64,000 nucleotides of DNA from Salinicola salarius (GTDB lineage: Bacteria > Pseudomonadota > Gammaproteobacteria > Pseudomonadales > Halomonadaceae). A program made the position numbers and the translations under genes. The notes beneath the pieces are model-generated. The model was given only the letters and a program-made list of their open reading frames with translations. It made no database searches and was not told the origin of the DNA. Positions within the stretch are counted from its first letter, which is position 1. Each line of letters opens with the position of its first letter. Positions 47,025 to 54,849 of the stretch are shown piece after piece. The stretch covers positions 7,250 to 71,249 of the forward strand of contig NZ_PZJT01000006.1 of assembly GCF_003206135.1 (NCBI RefSeq). The letters run 5' to 3'.

Positions 47025-47576
47025 ATGGACGCGAATGTCTCGGCGATCGGCCGACACATGAAAAAACGACGCGCCGAGCGTGGCTGGAGCCTATCCCGGA
47101 CGGCCGATATCTGCGGAGTGAGCAAGGCGATGCTGGGGCAGATCGAGCGGGGAGAGTCGACGCCGACCATCTCCACACTCTGGAAGATCGCCAGTGGCCT
47201 GCAGGTGCCGCTGTCGCAATTCCTGGTGCCCGAGGGCCTCGCGCTGCAGCGGATGGAGGCGATGCCTCGCCATCACGATGCCTCGGGGATGATCGTGACT
47301 CCACTGTTTGCGTTCGATCCGGTTCTGGGGTTCGAGATGTTCGCGATCGAGCTGCTCCAGGATACCTTGAGCGAGTCCGCGCCCCACGCCGCTGGCGTGG
47401 TGGAGCATCTGGTCGTGCTGGAAGGGCGAATGGAGCTCTTCGTCGACGGCGGCTGGCAGGCATTATCCGCCGGCGACGCGGTCCGATTTCCCGCGGATCA
47501 GCCCCATGCGTACCGCAATCGCAACCCGGAGCCGGCAAAAATCCACGATCTGATTCACTATCCCTTCAGCGGCTGA
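47025..47576 (+). CDS. XRE-family transcriptional regulator with cupin domain
   Basis: Regulator of 183 residues. The N-terminal helix-turn-helix (8-62) reads IGRHMKKRRAERGWSLSRTADICGVSKAMLGQIERGESTPTISTLWKIASGLQVPLSQF. The C-terminal cupin (about 110-180) reads VEHLVVLEGRMELFVDGGWQALSAGDAVRFPADQPHAYRN and probably binds a small ligand. Being divergent from benE with paired palindromes between them, it most likely controls benE and itself; this is inference. The 3' end overlaps the tail of the amidase gene on the other strand by 19 bp. Confidence 0.9.
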   Translation: MDANVSAIGRHMKKRRAERGWSLSRTADICGVSKAMLGQIERGESTPTISTLWKIASGLQVPLSQFLVPEGLALQRMEAMPRHHDASGMIVTPLFAFDPVLGFEMFAIELLQDTLSESAPHAAGVVEHLVVLEGRMELFVDGGWQALSAGDAVRFPADQPHAYRNRNPEPAKIHDLIHYPFSG

Positions 47577-48520
47577 GGCGCCGTTTCGGGCGTGAATGGG
47601 TCGTCTTCTTCCGGCTTCCTGCAGCCTGCGGGTTCGGCCAGCGTGGTATCCAGCAGCGCTTGCGGTCGATAACGGGCGAGCAGTGCCCAGAGAATCGCTG
47701 CCGTCTCGTGATCCGGCTGGCCTGAATAGCTGGCCGGGCGAAAGTGCATCTGGAAGGCGCGCGTCACGTCCCGTGTCTCGCCGTCGATCACCCCCGTCGC
47801 CGCCAGCGAATAACCGTACGCGCTCAGCGATCGTTGATATTGCGTGATCGAGGGCGAGCACTGGGCGAATCGATGACGAAAGCTGGCGATATCCTCGTCT
47901 CTCGGCCAGGCGCCGACGCCGGCATCATGCAGGCGTTTCCAGGGAAAGCGCGGGCCAGGGTCGATCTTGCGCGACGGCGCGATGTCCGAGTGTCCCAGGA
48001 TGGCAGTCGGCGGCAGCCGATAGCGGCGAATCACATCCTTCGCCAAGGCGATGACCGCACGGATCTGGTCCTCGGGATAAGGCTCCCATCGCTGACCTTC
48101 GAGCGTCTCCTGCGGGCCACGGTTGACGATCTCCACGCCGATGGAGGTGTCGTTGAGCTGGGTGCGGTCTTCCCAGGCGCTGACGCCGGCATGCCAGGCG
48201 CGGTCTTTCTCGTCGACCAGTTGCCAGATCTGCGGCAGATCATCCGACAGGGAGGGGGAGCGGGGCACCAGATAGTGTGAGCTGACATCGGGCCCGAGCA
48301 GGGTGCGCATCGCCCGGGACGCCTCTGAGTCGGTGTAATGCAGAATCAGATAGCGAATGCGCTGGTTGTAGGCATCGGAGCGGTGCGCGCGGTCGGCGAT
48401 ATAACCGTTTCGGGTCTCCATCGTCGGTGAGCCGGCACAGCCGGCCAGTATCGTCAGCAGCATCCAGCCGGCCAGCAGGCTCCCGGCTCTGCGCGGATGA
48501 ACCTGTCGTCGAGGCTTCAT
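47558..48520 (-). CDS. amiD: N-acetylmuramoyl-L-alanine amidase, AmiD-type lipoprotein
   Basis: Zinc amidase of 320 residues that cleaves the MurNAc-L-Ala bond. Lipobox Cys28 (LLTILAGC) predicts a lipoprotein. The amidase_2 domain has the zinc His61 in LILHYTDSE and HSDIAPSRKIDPGPRFPW further on. The C-terminal part (QYQRSLSAYGYSLAATGVIDGETRDVTRAFQMHFRP) is a peptidoglycan-binding-like domain, as in AmiD. ATG 48520 overlaps the stop of the DUF3307-type gene (ATGA), so it is the third gene of a translationally coupled unit. Confidence 0.9.
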   Translation of the reverse strand: MKPRRQVHPRRAGSLLAGWMLLTILAGCAGSPTMETRNGYIADRAHRSDAYNQRIRYLILHYTDSEASRAMRTLLGPDVSSHYLVPRSPSLSDDLPQIWQLVDEKDRAWHAGVSAWEDRTQLNDTSIGVEIVNRGPQETLEGQRWEPYPEDQIRAVIALAKDVIRRYRLPPTAILGHSDIAPSRKIDPGPRFPWKRLHDAGVGAWPRDEDIASFRHRFAQCSPSITQYQRSLSAYGYSLAATGVIDGETRDVTRAFQMHFRPASYSGQPDHETAAILWALLARYRPQALLDTTLAEPAGCRKPEEDDPFTPETAPQPLKG

Positions 48521-49263
48521 AGCACACCCAGCAGATAACGGGTCAACAGACCCAGGGTAAGCGTGATCGAGAAACTCAGCATGGTGCCGAGCAGTACGTA
48601 CTCGGTCAGCTTTCGATCGCGGTCTTCGTAGAGATCGCCGAAGCGAAGCACTGACTTGGCGGTCAGCAGAAAGCCGATAGCGGCCATCTGATGGCTGAGA
48701 ACGAAGGTCAGAATGAGAAAGCGTTCGAGCATGCCGATCCGGGCGCCTGCATCGGCCAGCGTGCCGCGTGTGTCGACGCCTTCGCTCCAGCGCCGCATGA
48801 TCAGCGCGATCAGTATCGACGCAGGGCGCAGGACCACCAGATAAGCCAGCGCGACGAGCAGCGTCCGGGGTTGCCACAATAGCGCCAGCTGGACCATCGG
48901 CACGGCCATGTCGCCGTCCACGACCCACCACCAGACGAGTCCCAGTATCAGCAGATGCAGAAACTGGTCGAGAAGGAAAAAGCGAACCCGGTGCGCCGGG
49001 GCGTAGCTCTTCAACGTATCGATCAGCCAGTGGGATGCGCCGATTCCCGAGGTGGCGATCAGTGCGGCGTGCACGCCGGTACCGAAAGCGAGCAACACGG
49101 CGAGGCTCAGCGACATGTGAATGCCGACGTGCCAGTAAAGCGATAGCGTGCGGAAATGGTGCTGCTGCTTCCGAGCCGCCCAGGTATCGCTCTGCAACAG
49201 AAAGTCGGCAATGGTGTGCGACAGCAGCAACGCCAACAGCAGCGACAGACTCGTCTCGTTCAT
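48517..49263 (-). CDS. DUF3307-type polytopic membrane protein
   Basis: Membrane protein of 248 residues with about six hydrophobic segments. Paired polar residues lie at the segment edges: HxxxD (H16, D20), HxxxH (H45, H49), HxxxD (H78, D82) and DxxxH (D99, H103). This recurring spacing suggests a membrane-embedded metal site, but no function is established. The N-terminus SLLLALLLSHTIADFLLQSDTWAARK is typical of the family, which often sits beside SatD genes. Start and stop both overlap neighbours by ATGA. Confidence 0.8.
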   Translation of the reverse strand: MNETSLSLLLALLLSHTIADFLLQSDTWAARKQQHHFRTLSLYWHVGIHMSLSLAVLLAFGTGVHAALIATSGIGASHWLIDTLKSYAPAHRVRFFLLDQFLHLLILGLVWWWVVDGDMAVPMVQLALLWQPRTLLVALAYLVVLRPASILIALIMRRWSEGVDTRGTLADAGARIGMLERFLILTFVLSHQMAAIGFLLTAKSVLRFGDLYEDRDRKLTEYVLLGTMLSFSITLTLGLLTRYLLGVL

Positions 49264-49892
49264 GTCAGTGTCTCCAGGCGCTGCCGGCTGAACGCCAGAA
49301 AGTCACGGATCAGCGGCCAGCGTGCGGCACTCAGGCGCCGGTTGATCGTCGGTTGAGAACGACCCAGACGCCGGGCAAGTTCGCTTTGCGAATGGTCGGT
49401 CGTCAGATTGAAGCGAATCACTTCCGCGGCGTTATGGCTCCAGTGGCTGACGATGTCGTCGGCAAACCGGATCAGCAGGTCCAGTTCGGGTTGCGGGGTC
49501 GCCAGAAACAGCCCCAGGCGTCGATCGCCCTGGCTCAACGCATCCAGCCCCTGCCCGGAACGGATGAACGCTTCGCCATCGGCATCGATGAAATTCTCGA
49601 GCGTGGGCACCGTGCCCTCGCCGATACCGACCGCGATTCTTGCGTCCCACATCTGCTGTCTGGAAGGGGAGTGCTCGATCAGGCTGGCGCGCATGATCAC
49701 GGCGGCGGCGAGCGAATCCCGCGACTCGGGAATCGCCACCTGGAACGCATCCCCCCGAAACCGGGTACCCACGGCGCCCAGTGACTGTCCGAGGCGTTCG
49801 ATACCGGTATCTATTGCCCGCCGAAGCTTGCGCTTGTCGCTGATATCGCGCGACGCGACGATATCCCCGCTGAGCACGCCAATCACTGACAT
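49260..49892 (-). CDS. SatD-like protein with C-terminal helix-turn-helix
   Basis: Protein of 210 residues. The N-terminal 130 residues have a nucleotide-cyclase-like pattern: GVLSGDIVASRD (Asp10), TRFRGDAFQVAI (Asp48) and ARIAVGIGEG, suggesting a degenerate class III cyclase or GGDEF-like fold. The C-terminal region 167-190 (SQSELARRLGRSQPTINRRLSAARW) is a clear helix-turn-helix. SatD proteins are poorly understood (named from acid-tolerance work in streptococci). ATG 49892 is preferred over 49904 because GAGGAG stands just upstream of it. It leads a three-gene coupled unit with the DUF3307-type gene and amiD. Confidence 0.75.
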   Translation of the reverse strand: MSVIGVLSGDIVASRDISDKRKLRRAIDTGIERLGQSLGAVGTRFRGDAFQVAIPESRDSLAAAVIMRASLIEHSPSRQQMWDARIAVGIGEGTVPTLENFIDADGEAFIRSGQGLDALSQGDRRLGLFLATPQPELDLLIRFADDIVSHWSHNAAEVIRFNLTTDHSQSELARRLGRSQPTINRRLSAARWPLIRDFLAFSRQRLETLT

Positions 49893-49927
49893 GAGGCTCC
49901 TCATCGATAGCCATTCATACGGCCATA

Positions 49928-49970
49928 ACTATAGCCAAAAAAAGCTATTTTTGCGCTTATGCGCAAAAAT
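49928..49970 (-). promoter_or_regulatory. Palindromic control region of the SatD-like unit
   Basis: ATTTTTGCGC-TTAT-GCGCAAAAAT (49947-49956 / 49961-49970) is a perfect 10-bp inverted repeat. Next to it ATAGC-N8-GCTAT (49931-49948) overlaps a minus-strand TATAGT (49928-49933), a possible -10 about 35 bp before the start. The helix-turn-helix of the SatD-like protein is the obvious candidate binder. Confidence 0.5.
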
Positions 49971-50053
49971 CACTATAACCGCAATGGCGGTATCGGTAAC
50001 GTCGATGAGGATAAGGTAAAGAAAGACTGTATTTATATCCAGTATTCTGCTGT

Positions 50054-50098
50054 AAAGATTATTGTCTCAAAGATTGTTGTTTCAAAGATTGTTGTCTC
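50054..50098. repeat. Three 15-bp tandem repeats
   Basis: AAAGATTATTGTCTC, AAAGATTGTTGTTTC and AAAGATTGTTGTCTC follow one another just after the GGDEF gene end (its stop is at 50106). Confidence 0.85.
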
Positions 50099-50105
50099 GA
50101 ACGGG

Positions 50106-51074
50106 TCATGCCGTGGATTCGATGGACGGCTGAGATCCCTCGAGCGTAGTGTCGGCCCCCATCAGCCTGGATGCCACCTGGTTTCTGCCCCGGGCCTTGC
50201 AGTCATAAAGCGCCTCATCGGCATGGGCGATCATGTCGTCGATATCGACCAGCAAGCCATGAGGGCTGGTGGCCACCCCGACGCTGACGGTGACCACGGA
50301 AGCCACCGAGGAATATTCGTGAGGAATGCCCAGCGCCTGAATCATGGCGCGCATGGCATCGGCCAGTGCCCAGGCTTCGTCCTTGTCGGCATTGATCAGC
50401 AGTACCAGGAGCTCTTCGCCACCCAGGCGTACCACCACATCGGTTTCTCGACGGAAGGTGTCTTTCAGCACGCCAGCGATATCCACGAGGCATACATCGC
50501 CGGCCGGGTGGCCGTAGTGGTCGTTGAATGCCTTGAAGTGATCGACATCGATCATCATCGCCGACACCGTGCAGCTCAGGCGACGGCTGAGAGGGATGAG
50601 CACGTCGAGCTGGCTTTCCAGCATGCGCCGGTTGCCGAGTCCGGTCAGTGGATCGTTCAGCGTCTGTTCCAGCAGAGCGGCGTGGTCACTTCTCGACTCT
50701 TCGATCAGCTTCTGCAGGTTCCGCGTCAGCAAGCCCACGGCGTCGGAGCGGCGGGAAAGATCGAAGGGCATCTGCTGCGGCGTGTCGCGCGGCGTGTCGC
50801 GGAATTCATGCACAAAGCGCACGTGATCTGCCAGCCGCCTGACCGGGGCCAGCAGTCGAAGATTGAATAGCCAGAAACTGGCAACCAGGCCCGACAGCCC
50901 ACTGAAGAGGCAGACCAGCACGGCAATCAAGAATGGCCCGCCGGCGCCAACCAGCCAAGCCGCGCCCAGCATCAACAGAGAGGAACCCAGCCAGATGCCA
51001 GCCAATTCCACTATCGTACGGGTCGATAAGCGACTTTTCTTTTTTGTCATGTCCTGAACCGATGTCCTGGTCAT
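50106..51074 (-). CDS. GGDEF-domain diguanylate cyclase (predicted)
   Basis: Membrane-anchored protein of 322 residues. Two hydrophobic segments lie at about 25-45 and 48-70. The GGDEF domain starts near 137 (NDPLTGLGNRRMLESQL) with the metal Asp in MIDVDHFKAFNDHYGHPAGD. The signature is GGEEL (RLGGEELLVLL): Phe to Leu at the last place, which is tolerated in some active enzymes. An I-site RETD lies five residues upstream, so product inhibition is expected. It would make cyclic di-GMP, relevant to the nearby flagellar genes. An in-frame ATG at 51050 is an alternative start. Confidence 0.88.
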   Translation of the reverse strand: MTRTSVQDMTKKKSRLSTRTIVELAGIWLGSSLLMLGAAWLVGAGGPFLIAVLVCLFSGLSGLVASFWLFNLRLLAPVRRLADHVRFVHEFRDTPRDTPQQMPFDLSRRSDAVGLLTRNLQKLIEESRSDHAALLEQTLNDPLTGLGNRRMLESQLDVLIPLSRRLSCTVSAMMIDVDHFKAFNDHYGHPAGDVCLVDIAGVLKDTFRRETDVVVRLGGEELLVLLINADKDEAWALADAMRAMIQALGIPHEYSSVASVVTVSVGVATSPHGLLVDIDDMIAHADEALYDCKARGRNQVASRLMGADTTLEGSQPSIESTA

Positions 51075-51501
51075 CGAAAACGCCTGGCGTCGTCAGACAG
51101 CCGAAAATCGAATCCATTCGTATGAAGCCTGAAGTGAAGCGAGTCTTCCGTTCAATAGCGACGGCAGGGCGGGAAATTGTAGCTCACTCTCGATACGTAT
51201 AACCAATTAGATATCATTGATTTAGAGCGCTCTTATCTACAATCATTTGCTGATTGGTAATTTTTAGATTCCGTGCGTCCTGATAACGCCGTTCGGATTC
51301 CACGATAGCGGTGATTTTTATCTGGGGCGTTTACCCCTTGCAAAGCGGGATTGGGATGACGTATATAGCGGGATCGGCAACCGATAAAAGAAGCGCCAAC
51401 TTTGCGAGGCCGGAAGGTCGATATTACGCTAAGTCATTAACGAGCCGGGAGTTAAATAAATACTGGTAATCCTTGCGCTTTAAAAAACCTCTCGCTAAGG
51501 C
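51075..51501. other. AT-rich intergenic region upstream of mvaT
   Basis: About 430 bp between divergent genes, noticeably richer in A and T than its surroundings (for example 51199-51275). No gene-like frame is present. It holds short inverted repeats such as CAATCA-N5-TGATTG (51240-51256) and GGGG-CGTTTA-CCCC. AT-rich DNA is what MvaT proteins bind, so this may be an autoregulatory platform. Confidence 0.5.
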
Positions 51502-51529
51502 TTGAAAGTTTTTAAATATCCGCAATAAT
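51502..51529 (+). promoter_or_regulatory. Sigma-70 promoter of mvaT
   Basis: TTGAAA (51502-51507), 16 bp, AATAAT (51524-51529): five of six consensus bases in each box, 36 bp before the ATG. Confidence 0.65.
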
Positions 51530-51564
51530 GCACACGCTTAAACCTACCCGCAACGGACCAACGA

Positions 51565-51945
51565 ATGTCTCTACTTAGCGATTACGTCAAGAAAGAACAG
51601 CTCCTGAAGCAGCTTGAAGAAGAGCTGAAGCGAATGGAGGGTGATCAACGTCTGAAGTCCGAGCTCGAGTTCAAGGAGAAACTCGAAGCTCTGATGGCGG
51701 AGTATGGCAAGACGACGCGTGACGTCATTGAATTGTTGAACCCGAAAGCTGACAACGCTCAGCCCGCTGCTGTGCAGACCGGATCGGCCGGTAGCCGCCG
51801 CAAGCGCAAGCTCAAGATTTACAAGAACCCCAACACCGGGGAAGTCGTCGAGACACGTGGCGGCAATCACAAGACCTTGAAGGCTTGGAAAGACGAACAC
51901 GGCAGCGATACCGTCGAGTCCTGGGTCGTCAGGACGGAAGACTAA
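51565..51945 (+). CDS. mvaT: MvaT-family H-NS-like nucleoid protein
   Basis: Xenogeneic silencer of 126 residues. N-terminal coiled coil (SLLSDYVKKEQLLKQLEEELKRMEGDQRLKSELEFKEKLEALM), a flexible linker, and a C-terminal DNA-binding part RKRKLKIYKNPNTGEVVETRGGNHKTLKAWKDEHGSDTVESWV that matches the MvaT/MvaU/TurA family of Pseudomonas closely, including the RGGNHKTLK AT-hook-like loop. It binds AT-rich DNA and represses acquired genes and motility operons. Its place beside the flagellar cluster is notable. Confidence 0.92.
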   Translation: MSLLSDYVKKEQLLKQLEEELKRMEGDQRLKSELEFKEKLEALMAEYGKTTRDVIELLNPKADNAQPAAVQTGSAGSRRKRKLKIYKNPNTGEVVETRGGNHKTLKAWKDEHGSDTVESWVVRTED

Positions 51946-52001
51946 GCGCCTTTTCCTTTTTTCATGCGCTTGGGCGCTTTTTCATGCGCTTGGTCAAAAC
52001 A

Positions 52002-52035
52002 AAACCCTCCGCCGAGATACAACGGCGGAGGGTTT
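52002..52035. terminator. Bidirectional terminator between mvaT and flgN
   Basis: A 13-bp stem (52002-52014 with 52023-52035, arm AAACCCTCCGCCG) with an 8-nt loop. On the minus strand it is followed by a T-rich run (TTTTGTTTTG), on the plus strand by CGTATTT. An imperfect repeat of TTTTTCATGCGCTTGG precedes it. Confidence 0.8.
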
Positions 52036-52068
52036 CGTATTTAGCGGCTCTCGAACCTCAAGCGAACC

Positions 52069-52521
52069 TCAAGCCTTGGAGCTGATGCCGCCGAAGCCGT
52101 TGTGGCGCGACTCGCCCTTGGGGCCGTAGACGCTGCCCCCGATGGCACGATTCAGAAAATCGATGGCCTGTTGATTGTGCTCCAGCCGTGTGGAGATGAT
52201 GTGGCCATTGAGGCGATTGGTCCGACGGACCCGCTCTGCCAGTTCTCGAATCCGCTGCCAGGTTTCCTGCCTGTCCAGTGACTGGGCAAACTGCTCCGCA
52301 CCGCGGCTCCCCATGCCGAATCCTTGCGATTGCTGATGCTCTCGCCGGAGACTCTCGATTTGATCGAGGTCATTCAACTGCTGTTGCTTCAGCGCTGCCA
52401 GCTCACCGAGACGTTCCCCGTCGGCCCTGCCGGCGCCGAGACAGCCGGCCTCCGCATCGAGTGTTTCCACGAGCCTTTCCAACAAGGCATGTTGTTCGGC
52501 AATCAATTCAGCTGGCGTCAT
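52069..52521 (-). CDS. flgN: Flagellar export chaperone FlgN
   Basis: Helical chaperone of 150 residues for the hook-associated proteins FlgK and FlgL, which are encoded at the end of this window. The start TPAELIAEQHALLERLVETLDAEAGCLGAGRADGERLGELAALKQQQLNDL and RRTNRLNGHIISTRLEHNQQAIDFLNRA are typical of FlgN. It follows flgM on the minus strand and shares its promoter. Confidence 0.88.
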   Translation of the reverse strand: MTPAELIAEQHALLERLVETLDAEAGCLGAGRADGERLGELAALKQQQLNDLDQIESLRREHQQSQGFGMGSRGAEQFAQSLDRQETWQRIRELAERVRRTNRLNGHIISTRLEHNQQAIDFLNRAIGGSVYGPKGESRHNGFGGISSKA

Positions 52522-52555
52522 GCAGAATTCCTGGCACTGGGCCTGAAGTCAGGGA

Positions 52556-52837
52556 TTATTGCTCACCCAGCATATGACGAACGCTCTGGATCAGGCCGTC
52601 GGCAATCTTGCTGGTATCGAGTTCGAGCCGGCCTTCGGAGATCGCCTGGCGGATATCGTTGACACGGGCAGTGTCGATGTCTCCGCTCTCGTCGCCCCGC
52701 GGGATCTGGCTCAGCGTCGTCCTGGAACCGGCCGTCGTCTTGGCGGCTCCCAGCGACTCCGCGCTTTTGCGCTGCTCGGCGGCCTCGTTCTGGGTCGGGC
52801 GAGTCAGCGGTTGCGTTTGATCGATTTTCAAGGTCAT
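52556..52837 (-). CDS. flgM: Anti-sigma-28 factor FlgM
   Basis: Small anti-sigma factor of 93 residues that holds FliA until it is exported through the completed hook. The C-terminal sigma-binding part DIDTARVNDIRQAISEGRLELDTSKIADGLIQSVRHML is the conserved FlgM core; the N-terminal half is Gln/Thr/Ser-rich and probably disordered. A sigma-28-type promoter lies 40-65 bp upstream, so the flgMN transcript is itself under FliA control, the usual feedback. Confidence 0.92.
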   Translation of the reverse strand: MTLKIDQTQPLTRPTQNEAAEQRKSAESLGAAKTTAGSRTTLSQIPRGDESGDIDTARVNDIRQAISEGRLELDTSKIADGLIQSVRHMLGEQ

Positions 52838-52876
52838 TACCTCATGGCTGGATGCACAATCACGTACTTGCTTACG

Positions 52877-52903
52877 TTATCGGCAAGGCCAGCGGAAGCT
52901 GAA
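52877..52903 (-). promoter_or_regulatory. Sigma-28 (FliA) promoter of flgM-flgN
   Basis: On the minus strand TTCAGCTT (52896-52903), 11 bp, GCCGATAA (52877-52884). The -10 is a perfect match to the FliA consensus and the spacing is exact; the -35 matches 5 of 8 with TAAAGTTT. Confidence 0.75.
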
Positions 52904-52946
52904 CGAAATTCGAACAGAGATTTGTTAAAAAAATTATCTGGACGGC

Positions 52947-53720
52947 TCACAGGTCGACGCGCAGCCGATCCTGTCCCGTCACTCTTCCCTGTAGAATCTG
53001 ATCATCCTCCGTCTTGAGGCGAATGGTGCTGCCTAATTCACCGTTATCCAGCGCCTCGACGCTGCGACTGATGCGAAACCCCTGGCCCACGGCGGTCAAT
53101 ACGACCGTATCACCGCGTTTCACCATCCACGGCTTTCTGATCATGGTGTCGGTCAGCGTCGCTCCGGTCGGGATGCGTCGCGTGGCAACCCTGCCGACCG
53201 CCTGGTCGAGATCATCGAGGTAGCCGCGGCGCAGGCGGGAAATATCCGCCTCCTGCCAATCCAGCATCGTCGCATCGATCCGTTGACCGGGATCAATCGG
53301 CTGGAGTGCGACCAGGTGGCGAACTATCGCCGAAACCGTGGCCTGCAGATAGCGCGTCCGGCTGCCGTCGCTGTCGCAATGAACACCTACCGTAACCCGG
53401 CCCTGAGGCACTCCGGGGCGAGGCAGGAAGGGTTGCGGTGTCGCGCAGTCGCCGAGATCGACGTCGCTTTCCCGAATATCGATCGTCACCTGGTCGCCGA
53501 GAGAGGCAGTGCGCTCCTTCAGGAACTGACGCACGCTGGCGACGACGGCGTCGGAGGGTTCATCCGCCGATGCCGCGCGGGCGATCGAGGGAAGCGGCAG
53601 CAACGATAGCGCGAAAAGCAGCGCCATCAGCGTGACGGCGCCGGCTCGGAACACGAGCTGGCGGGACGGTCGATGTTTCAACCGGTTTCGCGGAAACGCT
53701 TCAGTCGGGTCGGCACGCAT
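52947..53720 (-). CDS. flgA: Flagellar P-ring assembly protein FlgA
   Basis: Periplasmic chaperone of 257 residues for FlgI. A hydrophobic signal (VTLMALLFALSLLPLPSIARAA) is preceded by a long basic N-terminus of about 28 residues; an internal start nearer the signal is possible but not clearly marked. The C-terminal SAF-like domain has RRIPTGATLTDTMIRKPWMVKRGDTVVLTAVGQGFRISRSVEALDNGELGSTIRLK. It is divergent from flgB, the standard arrangement. Confidence 0.9.
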   Translation of the reverse strand: MRADPTEAFPRNRLKHRPSRQLVFRAGAVTLMALLFALSLLPLPSIARAASADEPSDAVVASVRQFLKERTASLGDQVTIDIRESDVDLGDCATPQPFLPRPGVPQGRVTVGVHCDSDGSRTRYLQATVSAIVRHLVALQPIDPGQRIDATMLDWQEADISRLRRGYLDDLDQAVGRVATRRIPTGATLTDTMIRKPWMVKRGDTVVLTAVGQGFRISRSVEALDNGELGSTIRLKTEDDQILQGRVTGQDRLRVDL

Positions 53721-53985
53721 GTCACGGAGCTCGGGCTGTTCGCGGGTCTCGGCGGGGCGGTTCTGGAAATCCGAACCAGATCATGGATCCGGGCCGGGGC
53801 GTCCCGACATGGCAAGCCGGTGGACGCAATCCCCCACATTGGAAAACGATTGTAGGCGTGCTCGCCATCGAGCATTGATGAAAATGGCGCGCAATTGACG
53901 GTCTGTTTACGGGTTTGAATCGCGCCGCCCGCCGCTATTCTCCATCCTGTCAATTTTCCAGCGAACGCCATCCGAGGTGCACGGC

Positions 53986-54405
53986 ATGTTCGACAAGTTG
54001 GATAACGCGCTGCGCTTCCAGCAGGAGGCCATCAACCTGCGCGCAGAACGTCAGCAGGTGCTGGCCAACAATATCGCCAATGCCGATACGCCCAACTTCA
54101 AGGCGCGGGATTTCGATTTCCGCGCAGAGTTGGATCGGGTCATGGAGCAGGGGCGCAGCGAGGGCTCCGGCGGGCTGTCGCTGGCTCGGACATCCGCTCG
54201 ACACATTCCGGGGCAGGCGTCAGGCGGGTCGGGTGTTCAGGACCTGCTCTACCGCATTCCCGATCAGCCGAGCCTCGATGGCAATACGGTCGATATGGAT
54301 CGGGAGCGCTCGGCCTTTGCCGACAACTCGCTCCGCTATCAGGCGGACGTCACTTTCGTCAGTCGCAAGATCCAGGGGCTGAAGAAAGCCATGCAGCCGG
54401 AGTAA
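53986..54405 (+). CDS. flgB: Flagellar basal-body rod protein FlgB
   Basis: Proximal rod subunit of 139 residues. The conserved N-terminal helix [44 protein letters not shown] and C-terminal [22 protein letters not shown] are typical. ATG 53986 with GAGG (53974-53977) at about 8 bp is preferred to an in-frame GTG at 53977 that overlaps the ribosome site. It opens the flgBCDEFGHIJ run. The 265-bp gap to flgA has a weak TTTGAA-N16-TATTCT promoter-like pair and no gene. Confidence 0.93.
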   Translation: MFDKLDNALRFQQEAINLRAERQQVLANNIANADTPNFKARDFDFRAELDRVMEQGRSEGSGGLSLARTSARHIPGQASGGSGVQDLLYRIPDQPSLDGNTVDMDRERSAFADNSLRYQADVTFVSRKIQGLKKAMQPE

Positions 54406-54409
54406 CACG

Positions 54410-54820
54410 ATGTCTATGTTCAGTGTATTCGATATTTCCGGTTCGGCGCTGTCGGCCAATTCGCAGCGCATGAACGTCACCGCGAGCAACCTCGCCAATG
54501 CCGATAGCGTCGCCGGGCCGGACGGAGAGCCCTACCACGCCAGGCAGGTCATGTTCCAGGCGTTGAGCCAGCAGGGCGGCGGCACGGGCGGCGTTCGCGT
54601 CACCGGCGTGGTCGAGGACGACGTCACACCGATGCGCATGGAGTACCGCCCGGGGCATCCGCTGGCCGACGAGCAGGGCTACGTGCAGATGCCCAATGTC
54701 GACCCGGTCAACGAGATGGTCGACATGATCGCAGCCTCCCGCTCTTACCAAGCCAACGTCGAGGTCATGAATACCGCCAAGACGCTGATGACCAAAACTC
54801 TCACCATCGGCGAAGGCTGA
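54410..54820 (+). CDS. flgC: Flagellar basal-body rod protein FlgC
   Basis: Proximal rod subunit of 136 residues. [32 protein letters not shown] begins the protein, and [38 protein letters not shown] ends it, both rod-family signatures. It starts 4 bp after flgB. Confidence 0.95.
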   Translation: MSMFSVFDISGSALSANSQRMNVTASNLANADSVAGPDGEPYHARQVMFQALSQQGGGTGGVRVTGVVEDDVTPMRMEYRPGHPLADEQGYVQMPNVDPVNEMVDMIAASRSYQANVEVMNTAKTLMTKTLTIGEG

Positions 54821-54849
54821 TCGGTGTCGGGCCACATCAAGGAGATGTC

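Noticed and set aside
53860..53900. Sigma-54 promoter for flgB (TGGC followed by TTGAC)
   Set aside because: The GG and GC dinucleotides are not at the required 10-bp separation, and the -12 GC is missing.
53977..53985. Upstream GTG start for flgB
   Set aside because: The GTG abuts the GAGG ribosome site and adds residues not found in FlgB; ATG 53986 gives the family start.
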